This document shows positions 16,675 through 26,650 of a stretch of 64,000 bases of DNA, piece after piece. The notes under the pieces are model-generated. The model had not been told where the DNA came from. It was given only the letters and a program-made list of their open reading frames with translations, and ran no database searches. Source of the stretch: Paenibacillus sonchi. Lineage in GTDB: Bacteria > Bacillota > Bacilli > Paenibacillales > Paenibacillaceae. The DNA lies in the NCBI RefSeq assembly GCF_016772475.1, contig NZ_CP068595.1, forward strand, positions 5,456,001 to 5,520,000. The letters are read 5' to 3'. Position 1 is the stretch's first letter, and each line of letters starts with the position of its first letter. The position numbers were made by a program, and so were the translations under genes.

Positions 16675-19026
16675 GTGTTTCTAAAAATCTTAAAAAAAGA
16701 CCTGAAGCGCAAAAAAACAATGAATATCGTGTTGCTGGTGCTTATGATCCTGGCCTCGACTCTGGTGGCGAGCAGCACCAATCTGATGTACTCCACAACG
16801 ACAGCCATTGACAGCTTCATCAGCAAGAGTAAGGTAGCGGACTACAACATCATAACCGCCAACACAGACGAGAACAACCGAAGTCTTCGTGCATGGGCTG
16901 AGTGTGAAAAAAGGGTCGCTTCCTATTACGCACAGCTGCACATCGGGGTATTGTCCAAGGACATTACTGTGCCCAGTAACCGAAAAAGTATATCCGGCAA
17001 TATCGGACTGGTATTGTCAACTGTTCCTGAAGATGTGAATCTTGTATACGGTGAAAATGATGCACTGTTCAGTTTGCAGAATGGAGAAATCGGCTTGCCC
17101 ATCAGCATCATGAATGCCACCGGACTTAAGCTTGGGGATCTGTTGAATGTTCAGGTAGGGGGAAACTCACATACGTTTACCATCGCCAAGATATTTAAGG
17201 ATGCCTTTATGGGCTCTGACCTGTTTGGCCTCAAACGCCTGCTGATCTCTTCTCAGGACTTTACAGATCTTCAGAATGGACTGCCGCCAGAGTCATTAAC
17301 TACACTATGGAGCTTAGTGGGATCTTCAAAAGGTGAAGGCGCAGCACTGGCCAAGGCTTTTTCCCAGCAGGATATCCCGTTGAATTTTGGGATTGAGAAG
17401 GAACTAGTGAAGAAATCCTACATGCCTGATCAGATTATTTCCGCAATGATGTTTGTGATCAGCCTGTTTCTGATTTTCATCGCCTTTCTGACCTTGAGGT
17501 TCACCATTGTTTCGACGCTGCAGGATAATTACAAAGAAATCGGAGTGATGAAGGCGATAGGCTTGCGGAACTCAGTGATCAAACGGCTGTATCTCATGAA
17601 ATATTTAGGGCTATCCCTGGCAGGAGGCGCTGTTGGATGGGGATTCAGTATCCCGCTTTCAGAACTGATGTCCCGCAGAATCTCACAGTATGTCATCGTA
17701 CCCGGCGGCAGCGCCGCTGTAGTGGTCTCCGTATTCAGCACGATCGCTATCGTCGCTATCACTCTGTTGTTTTGTACGCTCTGTATGCGCAAGATTAATA
17801 AAGCCTCGGCTATTGATGCAATCCGGCAGGGGCATACGGGCGAACGCTTCAAGGCTTCGCGGAAAATCCATCTGCATCGCAGCAAGCTGTTGCCTCCGGC
17901 GTTGTTTCTGGCACTGAGCGATGTACTGAACCGGATGAAGAGCTATTCGGCACTGATTCTTACATTTGTTTTGAGCACAGCGATCATTATTATTCCGATT
18001 AATCTTATGAATACGGTTATAACTCCAAAGTTCATTGGTTATTTTGGTACAGTTCAGGCTGACTTTTATTCCAAGAGCGAAGTAGTAGACAAAAAGGTAT
18101 CGGAGATTCAGAGCGAGCTGGCCAGAGTAACCCGGGAATTCCGCGATCACAGCTTCCCTGTCACGCTATCGGTGGACTATTCTATCAACACGAAATATAT
18201 ATCAGATCATGGTGAGGACAACATGCGGATCACCGCCATGAAAAGCGAACCGGCTGCAGTCTTTCAGTATCTGGACGGGACCGCCCCGAAACTGGCAAAT
18301 GAAATCGCGATCACCAGTATTATGGCTGACAGATTTGGTAAGCGCATCGGAGATTCAATCCTTTTTGAGATTGACGGTAAACGGGATACCTTTCTGATCA
18401 CCGGATTATTTCAGACCATTACCAATGAAGGCTACATGGTGCGGTTGGGAGACGAGTACATTCCACTTCATGCAGCTGCTTATCAATTTGCTGGTAATAT
18501 CAACGCACCTGAAAAGGATAAGGCAGAGATACTCTCAAATATGAAACAGCAGTTCAGTGCTCTCGATCTCAAAAGTGCAGCCGATCTGCTGGAGCATACT
18601 ACAGGCGGATTCATGGGCCAGCTCCAAAGCATTATGACCCTACTTACGGTTATTGTCTGTTTGATTACTTTTTTCATTACCAGCTTGTTCGTTAGACTGC
18701 TCATTGCCAAGGAAGTACGGGGCATTGCCGTGATGAAGAGCCTCGGCTTCAAAAATGGAAAGATCCGGCTGTGGCAGATTCTGCGTATTTCAATTTTGCT
18801 GGTTGGCTCCATCATTATCGGCGTGCTGACGGCCAATATTTTGGGAGAAAGGCTGATTGGTATCATCTTCCGTATGTTCGGTCTGACCCGGATGAGCTTC
18901 AATATTGTGCCGCTCCAAGTCTACCTCTTATATCCGCTTTTGATCCTGCTGGTAGTAGTGGCGGCAGTATATTCAAGCTGTGGTCAAATTAAGAGAGTTC
19001 AAGTCTGGAATATGAATCAGGAATGA
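16675..19026 (+). CDS. ABC transporter permease, FtsX/MacB type
   Basis: The 783-residue protein has one N-terminal membrane segment (about 17-38), a large outside region, three segments around 250-375, another near 430-450, a second large outside region, and three segments at 660-775. This is a duplicated FtsX-type layout. The second and fourth blocks show the typical cytoplasmic helices (YKEIGVMKAIGLRNSVIKRL and VRGIAVMKSLGFKNGKIRLW). With the ATPase gene that follows, it should form a MacB/BceB-like exporter or mechanotransmission complex. The start is GTG behind AAAGGGG. The response regulator and kinase downstream suggest stress or peptide-antibiotic sensing. Confidence 0.9.
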   Translation: MFLKILKKDLKRKKTMNIVLLVLMILASTLVASSTNLMYSTTTAIDSFISKSKVADYNIITANTDENNRSLRAWAECEKRVASYYAQLHIGVLSKDITVPSNRKSISGNIGLVLSTVPEDVNLVYGENDALFSLQNGEIGLPISIMNATGLKLGDLLNVQVGGNSHTFTIAKIFKDAFMGSDLFGLKRLLISSQDFTDLQNGLPPESLTTLWSLVGSSKGEGAALAKAFSQQDIPLNFGIEKELVKKSYMPDQIISAMMFVISLFLIFIAFLTLRFTIVSTLQDNYKEIGVMKAIGLRNSVIKRLYLMKYLGLSLAGGAVGWGFSIPLSELMSRRISQYVIVPGGSAAVVVSVFSTIAIVAITLLFCTLCMRKINKASAIDAIRQGHTGERFKASRKIHLHRSKLLPPALFLALSDVLNRMKSYSALILTFVLSTAIIIIPINLMNTVITPKFIGYFGTVQADFYSKSEVVDKKVSEIQSELARVTREFRDHSFPVTLSVDYSINTKYISDHGEDNMRITAMKSEPAAVFQYLDGTAPKLANEIAITSIMADRFGKRIGDSILFEIDGKRDTFLITGLFQTITNEGYMVRLGDEYIPLHAAAYQFAGNINAPEKDKAEILSNMKQQFSALDLKSAADLLEHTTGGFMGQLQSIMTLLTVIVCLITFFITSLFVRLLIAKEVRGIAVMKSLGFKNGKIRLWQILRISILLVGSIIIGVLTANILGERLIGIIFRMFGLTRMSFNIVPLQVYLLYPLLILLVVVAAVYSSCGQIKRVQVWNMNQE

Positions 19027-19102
19027 ATTAGGAATGGGTTAGGATGGAGCAGGACAACTACGGGAGAGTATCCACAGCAAACATACAGGGAGGCTTATTA
19101 AT

Positions 19103-19879
19103 ATGATCGCAGTTTTAGAGGCAACAAACTTATGCAAGACTTATATCGTTAATAAAAGCCAGAATAATGTACTTAGAAATGTAAACTTAACTCTCCACGA
19201 AGGAGAATTCGTATCGGTCATGGGACCATCGGGCTCGGGCAAATCAACACTTTTGTATACGGTAAGCGGAATGGACCGTCTAACAGCGGGAGAGGTGGTT
19301 TTTGACCAAAAGAGTCTGTCAGGGCTATCGGAGAAGGAGGTATCTGATCTGCGGCTGCGCAAGATGGGGTTTATTTTTCAGCAAATGCATATGCTTGGCA
19401 ACCTGTCGGTATATGATAATATTATTCTATCGGGTTATGAAGCCTTAAAAAGAAATGGAAATTCACGCAGCCGCAGTGACGTTAACCAGCAGGCTGACAA
19501 GCTCATGCGGAAGCTCGGCATTATTGAAACGGCAGGCCATGATATCACAGAGGTATCGGGCGGACAGCTGCAAAGAGCCTGCATCTGCCGGGCACTGATC
19601 AATGATCCCATCATGTTATTTGCCGATGAGCCTACAGGCGCCCTGAATTCCAAAGCTGCCCAAGAGGTACTTGCTGAGCTGTGCCGGATTAACCGGGAGG
19701 GAACAACAATTATGATGGTCACCCATGACATGAAAGTCGCTGCCCAGAGTGACAAAGTGCTCTACATGGTGGACGGTACAATCCAGGGGCAACATATTTT
19801 AGGGAAATATTCTGAAGGACAGGGATTGAAAGAACGGGAACAGAGCTTGACGAAATGGCTGATGGAGATGGGCTGGTAA
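19103..19879 (+). CDS. ABC transporter ATP-binding protein, MacB/LolD type
   Basis: The 258-residue protein has Walker A GPSGSGKST (about residues 46-54), the ABC signature VSGGQLQRACICRA, Walker B LFADEPTG and the switch His in VTHDMK. It should energise the FtsX-type permease encoded 77 bases upstream. The ATG has GGGAGGC at a good distance. The response regulator gene starts 64 bases after its stop, in the same orientation, so the four genes probably form one unit. Confidence 0.94.
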   Translation: MIAVLEATNLCKTYIVNKSQNNVLRNVNLTLHEGEFVSVMGPSGSGKSTLLYTVSGMDRLTAGEVVFDQKSLSGLSEKEVSDLRLRKMGFIFQQMHMLGNLSVYDNIILSGYEALKRNGNSRSRSDVNQQADKLMRKLGIIETAGHDITEVSGGQLQRACICRALINDPIMLFADEPTGALNSKAAQEVLAELCRINREGTTIMMVTHDMKVAAQSDKVLYMVDGTIQGQHILGKYSEGQGLKEREQSLTKWLMEMGW

Positions 19880-19943
19880 GACAGCCGCAACGCTCAGTAC
19901 CTCAGCTGTAGGACAGGCGACATTTGGCTGGGAGGAGATTAAT

Positions 19944-20624
19944 ATGACCGATGTTCTGATCATCGAAGATAATATGGAGCTTGCCGGACTCATCAGGGAC
20001 TTCCTTCAGGTGGAGGGATACTCTGTGTTCACGACAGACAGTGGTGAAAAGGGGATGAAGTATCTGGCTGAGCATACGGCAAAATTGCTCCTGCTAGATA
20101 TTATGCTGCCCGAACTGGATGGACTCGCAATTTGCAGGCTGGTGAGAGAGCAGCACAACCTGCCCATTCTGATCATGAGCGCCCGGCATGGAGACGATAA
20201 CAAGATTATTGGCCTGGAGCTGGGCGCGGATGACTATCTGGAGAAGCCCTTTTCGGTCAATCTGCTAACCGCCAAGGTCAAGGCACTTCTGCGCCGCAGC
20301 TATGACATGAATGACGATAAACAACTGCTGGTTGATGGCGATATTATCATTAACCGCGCTTCTATGCAGGTCTATAAGAAGGACCAACCGCTAAGTGTCA
20401 CCTCCAAGGAATATGAGCTGCTCGTTCTGCTGGTGAATAACAAGGACAAGGTGCTGCGCAAAGACTGGCTGTTTGACAAGGTGTGGGGTGCAGACAGCTT
20501 CAGCGAGCCTTCGACTCTAACCGTACATATCAATAAATTGCGCGAAAAAATTGAGAAAAACCCAAAGGAGCCGCAACGCATTGTCACCATCTGGGGGGTA
20601 GGCTATAAATATGAGGCGGTTTAA
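19944..20624 (+). CDS. OmpR-family response regulator
   Basis: The 226-residue protein has a receiver domain with the acidic pair EDN, the phospho-acceptor Asp in LLLLDIMLPELDG (about residue 52) and the Lys in EKPF (about 102), followed by an OmpR-type winged helix (LSVTSKEYELLVLL to IVTIWGVGYKYE). It is encoded just before its sensor kinase, with a 14-base overlap, and after an ABC exporter that it probably controls. Confidence 0.94.
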   Translation: MTDVLIIEDNMELAGLIRDFLQVEGYSVFTTDSGEKGMKYLAEHTAKLLLLDIMLPELDGLAICRLVREQHNLPILIMSARHGDDNKIIGLELGADDYLEKPFSVNLLTAKVKALLRRSYDMNDDKQLLVDGDIIINRASMQVYKKDQPLSVTSKEYELLVLLVNNKDKVLRKDWLFDKVWGADSFSEPSTLTVHINKLREKIEKNPKEPQRIVTIWGVGYKYEAV

Positions 20625-21897
20625 TGCCTTGATTCTCTGGGTTGTGATCATAGGTTTTGCTTTGATCGCAGCCTGCACCGCTTATGCCGTCCAGCTTGGC
20701 CATTCGCAGACAGACCGGAAATACCGGGTGGAGATAAACCGTATCCTCCATCAGATAAGAGCAGGTGCAGCGCCGGGTGATATTGTGCTGAATACAGGCC
20801 AATCCGGCGCAGTCCACACTCTTGACTGGATAGGCGTTGAAGCTGTACCGGAGCAAATTGAACAGTTTTTTGAAGGTTCAGGGGTGGACAGCAGGGAAGA
20901 ATTCATGATTCTCCCTGTCCATGAAGGGCGGAAGCTGTCTGGGTATCTGCGTTTTTCCTACCTGCCTGTAAAAGATACAACTTCAATCATTCTCGTCATG
21001 GATAGCATTCTTCTGCTGGTTTTGGCAGGGCTTGTTGCTCTGCTGCTCTATGTGAAGCTGCAGATCCTTAAGCCGTTCCATATCATTGAAGAGCTGCCTT
21101 ATGCCTTATCCAAAGGACAGCTGAACACCGGCCTAAAGGAAAGCCGAAGCCGTTTTTTCGGCAAATTCATCTGGGGTCTGGATCTGCTTAGGGAGACCCT
21201 GGAATCGCAAAAGCAGATCAATATGAGTCTGGAAAAAGACAGGCAGACACTCGTAGCCTCGCTTTCACATGAGCTGAAAACACCCGTAGCTGCCATTAAG
21301 CTGTATTCCAGTGCACTGACCAGAGACATTTATGACAGCGACGATAAACGTAAGGCCTGTGCTGTACTAATTGGCCAGAAGGCTGAGCATATTGAAACGC
21401 TGATCGGAGACATCATTACGGCCTCTGTATCATCGCTTCAGAATATCGAAATTAAGAACAGGGAGTTTTACTTGGGAGAATGGCTCAAGCGGCTGCTGCT
21501 TTCCCATAAGGAACGGCTCGAATTGCTGAAAATTGATTGGACCATTGATGCCTATCCGGATAAGCTGCTGTTTGGAGACCCGGATAAACTGCTGGAGGTT
21601 ATGGATAACCTCATCGAAAATGCGATCAAGTACGGGGACGGCGGCCAGATCCGCCTCTCCTTCCAGGAGGAGGATATGCGCCAACTCATAGTGGTTGAGA
21701 ATACCGGCAACCCGTTGTCGGCGGCGGAACTGCCTTATATATTCACCAGCTTTTGGCGCGGATCGAATGCAGAAGGCAAAAAAGGGAACGGCCTGGGGCT
21801 GTATATCTGCAAGCAGCTGCTGCATAAGATGGACGGAGATATTTACGCTGAACCTGTTAAGCAGGGTATGAAGTTCGTGCTGGTGTTGAGGTACTGA
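20611..21897 (+). CDS. sensor histidine kinase
   Basis: The 428-residue membrane kinase has two membrane segments (about 7-27 and 125-149) around an outside loop of roughly 100 residues. The phospho-acceptor His lies in SLSHELKTPVAAIK, the N box is NLIENAIKYG, and the glycine box is KGNGLGLYICKQ. The usual DNG of the G1 box reads ENTGNP. The long outside loop sets it apart from the loop-less BceS-type kinases, so it may sense its signal directly. Its stop is adjacent to the stop of a convergent GNAT gene. Confidence 0.93.
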   Translation: MRRFNALILWVVIIGFALIAACTAYAVQLGHSQTDRKYRVEINRILHQIRAGAAPGDIVLNTGQSGAVHTLDWIGVEAVPEQIEQFFEGSGVDSREEFMILPVHEGRKLSGYLRFSYLPVKDTTSIILVMDSILLLVLAGLVALLLYVKLQILKPFHIIEELPYALSKGQLNTGLKESRSRFFGKFIWGLDLLRETLESQKQINMSLEKDRQTLVASLSHELKTPVAAIKLYSSALTRDIYDSDDKRKACAVLIGQKAEHIETLIGDIITASVSSLQNIEIKNREFYLGEWLKRLLLSHKERLELLKIDWTIDAYPDKLLFGDPDKLLEVMDNLIENAIKYGDGGQIRLSFQEEDMRQLIVVENTGNPLSAAELPYIFTSFWRGSNAEGKKGNGLGLYICKQLLHKMDGDIYAEPVKQGMKFVLVLRY

Positions 21898-22479
21898 TTA
21901 CCCGTCATTGTTGTGGTCCCCGCTCTTCCGGAAAGATTTCCTATGAAAATCAGTAATGCGGCGGAACAAAGCTTGTCCATCATCCGTAATGGCAACATCC
22001 CGGGTGAGCGGCATCACCATGGCCCGGTAAGGCTCGGGAATCCAGACGTATTGATGCACATACTCCGTGGCCCTGAAACCGCAGTGTTCCCAAAAATAGA
22101 CCCGTGCCGCATCTTCTTGCGTATGACCTGCTTCGACTTCAATCAGAACCGCCTGAATGTCATGCTTCTGCACCGCCCAGTCGCGGATCAGCTCCAGAAA
22201 CTGTCTGCCCAGGCCCTGGCCGCGCAGCCCGGCATCTACAGCCATATAGTCGATAATTAGCATCCGTTCCCCTGCGGGTCCGCTGAGCCCTGTAACGGCC
22301 ATGGCCGCGAGTTTTCCGTCCTGGTATCCGGTATGCAGCCAGGCGATTTGTTTATCCAGCATGGCATGCAGAATGCCCACCGGTTTGGCGCCGTGCGGGA
22401 AAGCTTCCCGGTAGAGCGGCTCCATCGCGGCCCACAGCGCGTCATCCCACTTATCGTAAGTCTTGAATTCAAGTGTCAT
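21898..22479 (-). CDS. GNAT family N-acetyltransferase
   Basis: The protein of about 193 residues has the acetyl-CoA loop GLRGQGLGRQFLELI (Q/RxxGxG/A pattern) and the following strand-helix VLIEVEAGHTQEDAARVYFWEHCGF. The acceptor is unknown. The ATG at 22479 (MTLEFKTYDK) follows GTGGAGG by 8 bases, so it is preferred over the upstream ATGs of the longer frame. The gene converges with the kinase gene with no bases between the two stops, and no terminator is visible between them. Confidence 0.88.
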   Translation of the reverse strand: MTLEFKTYDKWDDALWAAMEPLYREAFPHGAKPVGILHAMLDKQIAWLHTGYQDGKLAAMAVTGLSGPAGERMLIIDYMAVDAGLRGQGLGRQFLELIRDWAVQKHDIQAVLIEVEAGHTQEDAARVYFWEHCGFRATEYVHQYVWIPEPYRAMVMPLTRDVAITDDGQALFRRITDFHRKSFRKSGDHNNDG

Positions 22480-22609
22480 GTATGTCGCCTCCACGATCAT
22501 CATAGCAGAGCGGATCTAACGAAGTAAAATCAAGACAGGCTCCGGTTTTGCAACTTTTCCCAGTACAAAGCGTCCAATTCCTTAGGACAATTTAAAGGAG
22601 ACTCTGCGA

Positions 22610-23743
22610 ATGAAAAAATGGAAGCAATCACTGGCCGTTTTTGCTGCAATTTGGTTTGCCTTAAGCGCCGGGACAGTACATGCCAGGGAAAACGGAATTG
22701 TATTAAACGACAAGCATACCGTGATGGGCAGCAGTCAGATCATTGTGGAAGGTGCGACATGGGTTCCGTTGAAGGAACTGGCTGATTCGATGGGCTATGC
22801 ACTCTCCTGGAATCAGAAGACTGCAACCGCTCAGCTGGTGCGTCCGGGACGCGAAGTGACCTTTACAGCCAAATCCAAGAAGGTGAAAACAAATGATTCA
22901 CTCGTAACCCTCGCCAAAGCCCCGAACATTCTCAAAGGGAAAGTGTACGTCCCCTTGGTATCTTCAGTCAGTATCCTGGGCGGCAAAACCTGGACGGACA
23001 AGAGCAGCGGCAACATCATGCTTGTGGATGAACCGCGGTTTACTTCGGCTGCCATCCAGAGCAGAATTTATTGGGTATCTCAAAAAAGCGGAGAAATCTT
23101 CCTGAGCGCTTCAGCAGGGAGCAAGCCGGAATCCATAGGGACCTTTCCACTGGGCGAAACGCCTTACTCTCTCTGGTTACAGATCAAAAATGCGGGGAAC
23201 GGCAGCGATTTGCTGCTTTTGATAGACAAACACTATGCTATGTTCAATGACTTCAGCAATGGCTACCAGGCTCTAATCCGCAACGGTACAATTCTGAAGC
23301 AAATGGACTATCATTACATCATTGTCTCCTATCCGCATGCTGCGGAGATCCCGACAAAACAGCTGTATATGACAGACGGCAAAAACGTGCAGTATATTAA
23401 TGCCGACGGCAGTCTTGGCAAGCTGTTTGAACTGGAGAAGAGTACAGGAAGATCAGGTGACTTTACGGTTGAGTATGCGGCTGAAGATATCGCGCTTGTC
23501 CGTAATCTGGAGCATACCGAGCTGTTTGCGGTCAATACCCGCTCAGGGGAAACCACGAATTTAAGCGAAAAGCTGATTAGCTCGGCTGACCGCAAGGACT
23601 GGGACACGGCAGATGGAAATGACCCGTTTGTGGTGACCAAAATGCTAGTGTTAAAGAAACGCGAAGGAAATGTGCTGACCTTCAACTATACAGGTATGAT
23701 GGATGGAAAAGTGCATCAGGTGGTTTATACGATAAACAAATAA
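22610..23743 (+). CDS. secreted protein with copper amine oxidase-like N-terminal (stalk) domain
   Basis: The 377-residue protein starts with a signal peptide (MKKWKQSLAVFAAIWFALSAG, cleavage probably near VHA-RE). Residues 30-135 form the repeat-like domain common in Paenibacillus secreted proteins (WVPLKELADSMGYALSWNQ, VYVPLVSSVSILGG). The remaining 240 residues look like a beta-rich DUF5050-style region (IYWVSQKSGEIFL, QLYMTDGKNVQYIN). Its role is not known; binding or attachment at the cell surface is the usual guess. A strong terminator follows. Confidence 0.85.
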   Translation: MKKWKQSLAVFAAIWFALSAGTVHARENGIVLNDKHTVMGSSQIIVEGATWVPLKELADSMGYALSWNQKTATAQLVRPGREVTFTAKSKKVKTNDSLVTLAKAPNILKGKVYVPLVSSVSILGGKTWTDKSSGNIMLVDEPRFTSAAIQSRIYWVSQKSGEIFLSASAGSKPESIGTFPLGETPYSLWLQIKNAGNGSDLLLLIDKHYAMFNDFSNGYQALIRNGTILKQMDYHYIIVSYPHAAEIPTKQLYMTDGKNVQYINADGSLGKLFELEKSTGRSGDFTVEYAAEDIALVRNLEHTELFAVNTRSGETTNLSEKLISSADRKDWDTADGNDPFVVTKMLVLKKREGNVLTFNYTGMMDGKVHQVVYTINK

Positions 23744-23772
23744 TATCTTAATTGCACATGCTGCACCTTATA

Positions 23773-23813
23773 GGACTCTGATCCAAGCTTAGCCTGGATT
23801 AGAGTCCTTATTT
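23773..23813 (+). terminator. terminator after the stalk-domain gene
   Basis: GGACTCTGATCC pairs with GGATTAGAGTCC around a short loop, followed by a short T-rich stretch. Confidence 0.8.
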
Positions 23814-23954
23814 GTGGCCGGCGTTTTGCCTTCGAACAAATTCCGCACAAAAAATACATATTTCAGCATCAGAGGTTAGCTTTTAGATAAACTATAATTA
23901 GATAACGGGTTTGGCATAATGAAAAACTATATTTTTTAAAAGGGTGGTACGCGC

Positions 23955-26588
23955 TTGAAAGTGGTGTATAGTCAAATCAAATGGTTGTGGGGAAAACTGC
24001 TGCCCCCAATGTTTTGCGTTGTGATTGCATATATTGTTTTATTGATACTTAGAATTTATGCTGCCTCTGTGTTCAGCCAGGATTACATAGGTTATGAAAA
24101 ACAGCTGATAATATTAGCTTATATATTAGCAGCCTTAGCCATATGCTGGAGGGGCTTGGGAGGATTTCGGGGAGCAGGTTCAGGCATTAAAAATCCGCTG
24201 CAGGACCGTTTTTTTCTGCTCATGAATGGCGTTGCTGCAGCAGTAGTCATTGATCATCAAAGTAATGACCGGAATCAAGACTGGTCAGGACCCTTATTTT
24301 CGGATCTTTATGAGATAACATTTATAATCTGTTTATCTGTATTAGTTCTATTAGGGATAGCGCTGCTCTTTACAATCTACAGAAAATTCCGGCGTAAAGT
24401 GGATGATAATAATAGCAGTACCCAGCATGAACTGAATTTCAGAACAGAATCCTCTCTGGGTAAAGAGGGGCGGGATGCGCTGAACAGGGAAGTGTTTGCC
24501 GGACACGTTGCCGCAACAATTGAAAAGCATACGGCAAAAACAAATGAAGGCGCATTAACCATTGGTTTATACGGACCATGGGGTTCAGGAAAAACCTCAA
24601 TTTTTGACCTGATGGAAAGGGAATTTGACAAAAGTAAGAGCAAGCCGGTTATTGTCCGTTTCCAGCCCTGGTTTTTCGGTAAGGATTATATGAATCTGAT
24701 ACCCGAATTTTTAAATAAGCTCATAGATTCTATTAAAGAGCATTCCAGAGCCTATGATGCCGGGCTGATCCGCGATCTGAAAGCTTACCGGAAATTCCTG
24801 ACCCCAATCAGTCTGCGTCCGCCAGGATTAATCATTAACTTCAAGGATTTACCTGTTAATACCGAATTCAGCAAAGAATATATGGATGCCGAAGATATGC
24901 GGAAGCAAATTGTAGAACGGCTCAAGCTCGCTGATATCAAGCTTATCGTTTTTATCGATGATCTGGACCGGCTGGACAATAAGGAGATTCAAATGGTGTT
25001 CAAGCTCGTGCGGATGATCGCTGATTTCCCGAAGACCACTTATATAATTGCTATGGATGAGGAGATCGTTACAAATTCACTGGCACAGATGTATTCCAAA
25101 GACTTCGTCAGGGATGTAGGGAAAGAATATCTGGAAAAATTCATTCAAATTCCGCTCTACATACCTGCTTGTGATCCCGTGCTTCTGGCCAACCTGGGGT
25201 GGGAAATGCTCGAGCCCATTCTTAAAGCTGAGGAAATACTTGTTACCCCGATACAAGTCAAAGATATTCTAATGCAGATGGAAATTTCTCCGCGTAATTT
25301 GCAGCGCTTAAGTAATCTTTACCGGTTGTATTTGCCGTTGCTGCATAGAGATGTGTTTCCATTGGATCTGCTTAGTTTACTGTTGATTAAAGTGTCAAAA
25401 CCCGGTTTGTTCGAATTCATTCTCAAGCACAGCGATTTTTTCCTTGGTAAGCTAAAGGAGGATAAGATGCGGACAGAATTGATGGATAAATTAAAAGCTG
25501 CCTATGCTCCCTATGTTGCGCCTCTAAAAAAAATGTTTCCATCCATAAATTATAAAGAAATCAAAACGGAGTGGATCATACAAAAGAGAATCGGTACACC
25601 TGAACACTTTTGGACTTATTTCATGTACTCTATGCCGTATCAGAAATTATCCGAAGCGGATATGGATTCTTTCTATTTAGCGCTGGAACAAGGGTTTTTG
25701 GAGGCTGAAAAACAGCAGTCCTATTTAGTAAACAAAACCTCTCCACATGAATTTCACAAGAAACTGGGAGAGAAAATAGATTTGTCTACAGACGGAAGGA
25801 GCCTGTTGCTGTTTGCATATTTACTTACAACATTCAATAAAGAGTATAACAAAGAGAGATCATATTCATACAGCTATGAACGGAAAACGATTATATCGCT
25901 GTTTGCCCGTTTGTATGGAAGCTCTGAAGAACAGTCTGCTCTCAAAATCCTGTTTAATGACAACGAAACAAATCTGTCCTTGCTGGGTATGATTTATGAT
26001 CAGAAGGTTGGCGGAGAAGGATTGAAACAGCAGATAAAAAACTATTTATCTGTACATTTCAGCTATCCGGTTTTAATGGAGCATCATGAAGAGGATATTG
26101 AGCGGATTTTTACGGCTTGGTCGGATACTGCAGAGGAACACCAAAAACGTAAGATATTGAAGGCATGGTCTATGGAATATGGCGTTGGTGCAACTATAAG
26201 GTTTCTCATGATTGACCAGCCTTACGAGGATAAGGTCTTATTAAATTCTTATATAACCGTTCTTCAATATGTACCCATATTTGTCATAAGAGAAGAATTG
26301 GGGAAAATGGAGCCTATCACTTCACGCAAAATGATGAATGAGGAGTTCAAGAAGGATAGTGATCCTTACCTGATTATTCTTAATTATATGGATAACACTG
26401 TGTATGATTATGCTATAAAGGAGTTGACTGATATCTATAATAACAATGGGACACCAGAATATAGTTTTTCACAAGCAATTGAAGACCTATGCGAATTTGG
26501 AGATTCTGAGCGAATTAGGGACATCCGCAGTTTGCACACTCAAATACAATTACAAAATCATATTCAGGAAAACCAGATAGATCATTAG
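23955..26588 (+). CDS. membrane KAP family P-loop NTPase
   Basis: The 877-residue protein has N-terminal membrane segments at about 15-38, 48-66 and 118-140. The KAP domain then starts near residue 180, with Walker A LYGPWGSGKTS (about 208-218), RFQPWFFG, and Walker B IVFIDDLDRLD (about 330-340), followed by YIIAMDEE. About 400 C-terminal residues are helical with no domain that I recognise. KAP NTPases include PifA of plasmid F, which blocks phage T7, and animal Kidins220. A role in phage defence or membrane signalling is possible but not shown. The start is TTG behind AAAAGGGTGG. It stands alone and is visibly more AT-rich than its neighbours. Confidence 0.9.
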   Translation: MKVVYSQIKWLWGKLLPPMFCVVIAYIVLLILRIYAASVFSQDYIGYEKQLIILAYILAALAICWRGLGGFRGAGSGIKNPLQDRFFLLMNGVAAAVVIDHQSNDRNQDWSGPLFSDLYEITFIICLSVLVLLGIALLFTIYRKFRRKVDDNNSSTQHELNFRTESSLGKEGRDALNREVFAGHVAATIEKHTAKTNEGALTIGLYGPWGSGKTSIFDLMEREFDKSKSKPVIVRFQPWFFGKDYMNLIPEFLNKLIDSIKEHSRAYDAGLIRDLKAYRKFLTPISLRPPGLIINFKDLPVNTEFSKEYMDAEDMRKQIVERLKLADIKLIVFIDDLDRLDNKEIQMVFKLVRMIADFPKTTYIIAMDEEIVTNSLAQMYSKDFVRDVGKEYLEKFIQIPLYIPACDPVLLANLGWEMLEPILKAEEILVTPIQVKDILMQMEISPRNLQRLSNLYRLYLPLLHRDVFPLDLLSLLLIKVSKPGLFEFILKHSDFFLGKLKEDKMRTELMDKLKAAYAPYVAPLKKMFPSINYKEIKTEWIIQKRIGTPEHFWTYFMYSMPYQKLSEADMDSFYLALEQGFLEAEKQQSYLVNKTSPHEFHKKLGEKIDLSTDGRSLLLFAYLLTTFNKEYNKERSYSYSYERKTIISLFARLYGSSEEQSALKILFNDNETNLSLLGMIYDQKVGGEGLKQQIKNYLSVHFSYPVLMEHHEEDIERIFTAWSDTAEEHQKRKILKAWSMEYGVGATIRFLMIDQPYEDKVLLNSYITVLQYVPIFVIREELGKMEPITSRKMMNEEFKKDSDPYLIILNYMDNTVYDYAIKELTDIYNNNGTPEYSFSQAIEDLCEFGDSERIRDIRSLHTQIQLQNHIQENQIDH

Positions 26589-26650
26589 AACGGGAGGCTT
26601 ATAAGACTGAAGCAGCCCCCCATACCCGTGGAGGTGGATAGCATTACTTT

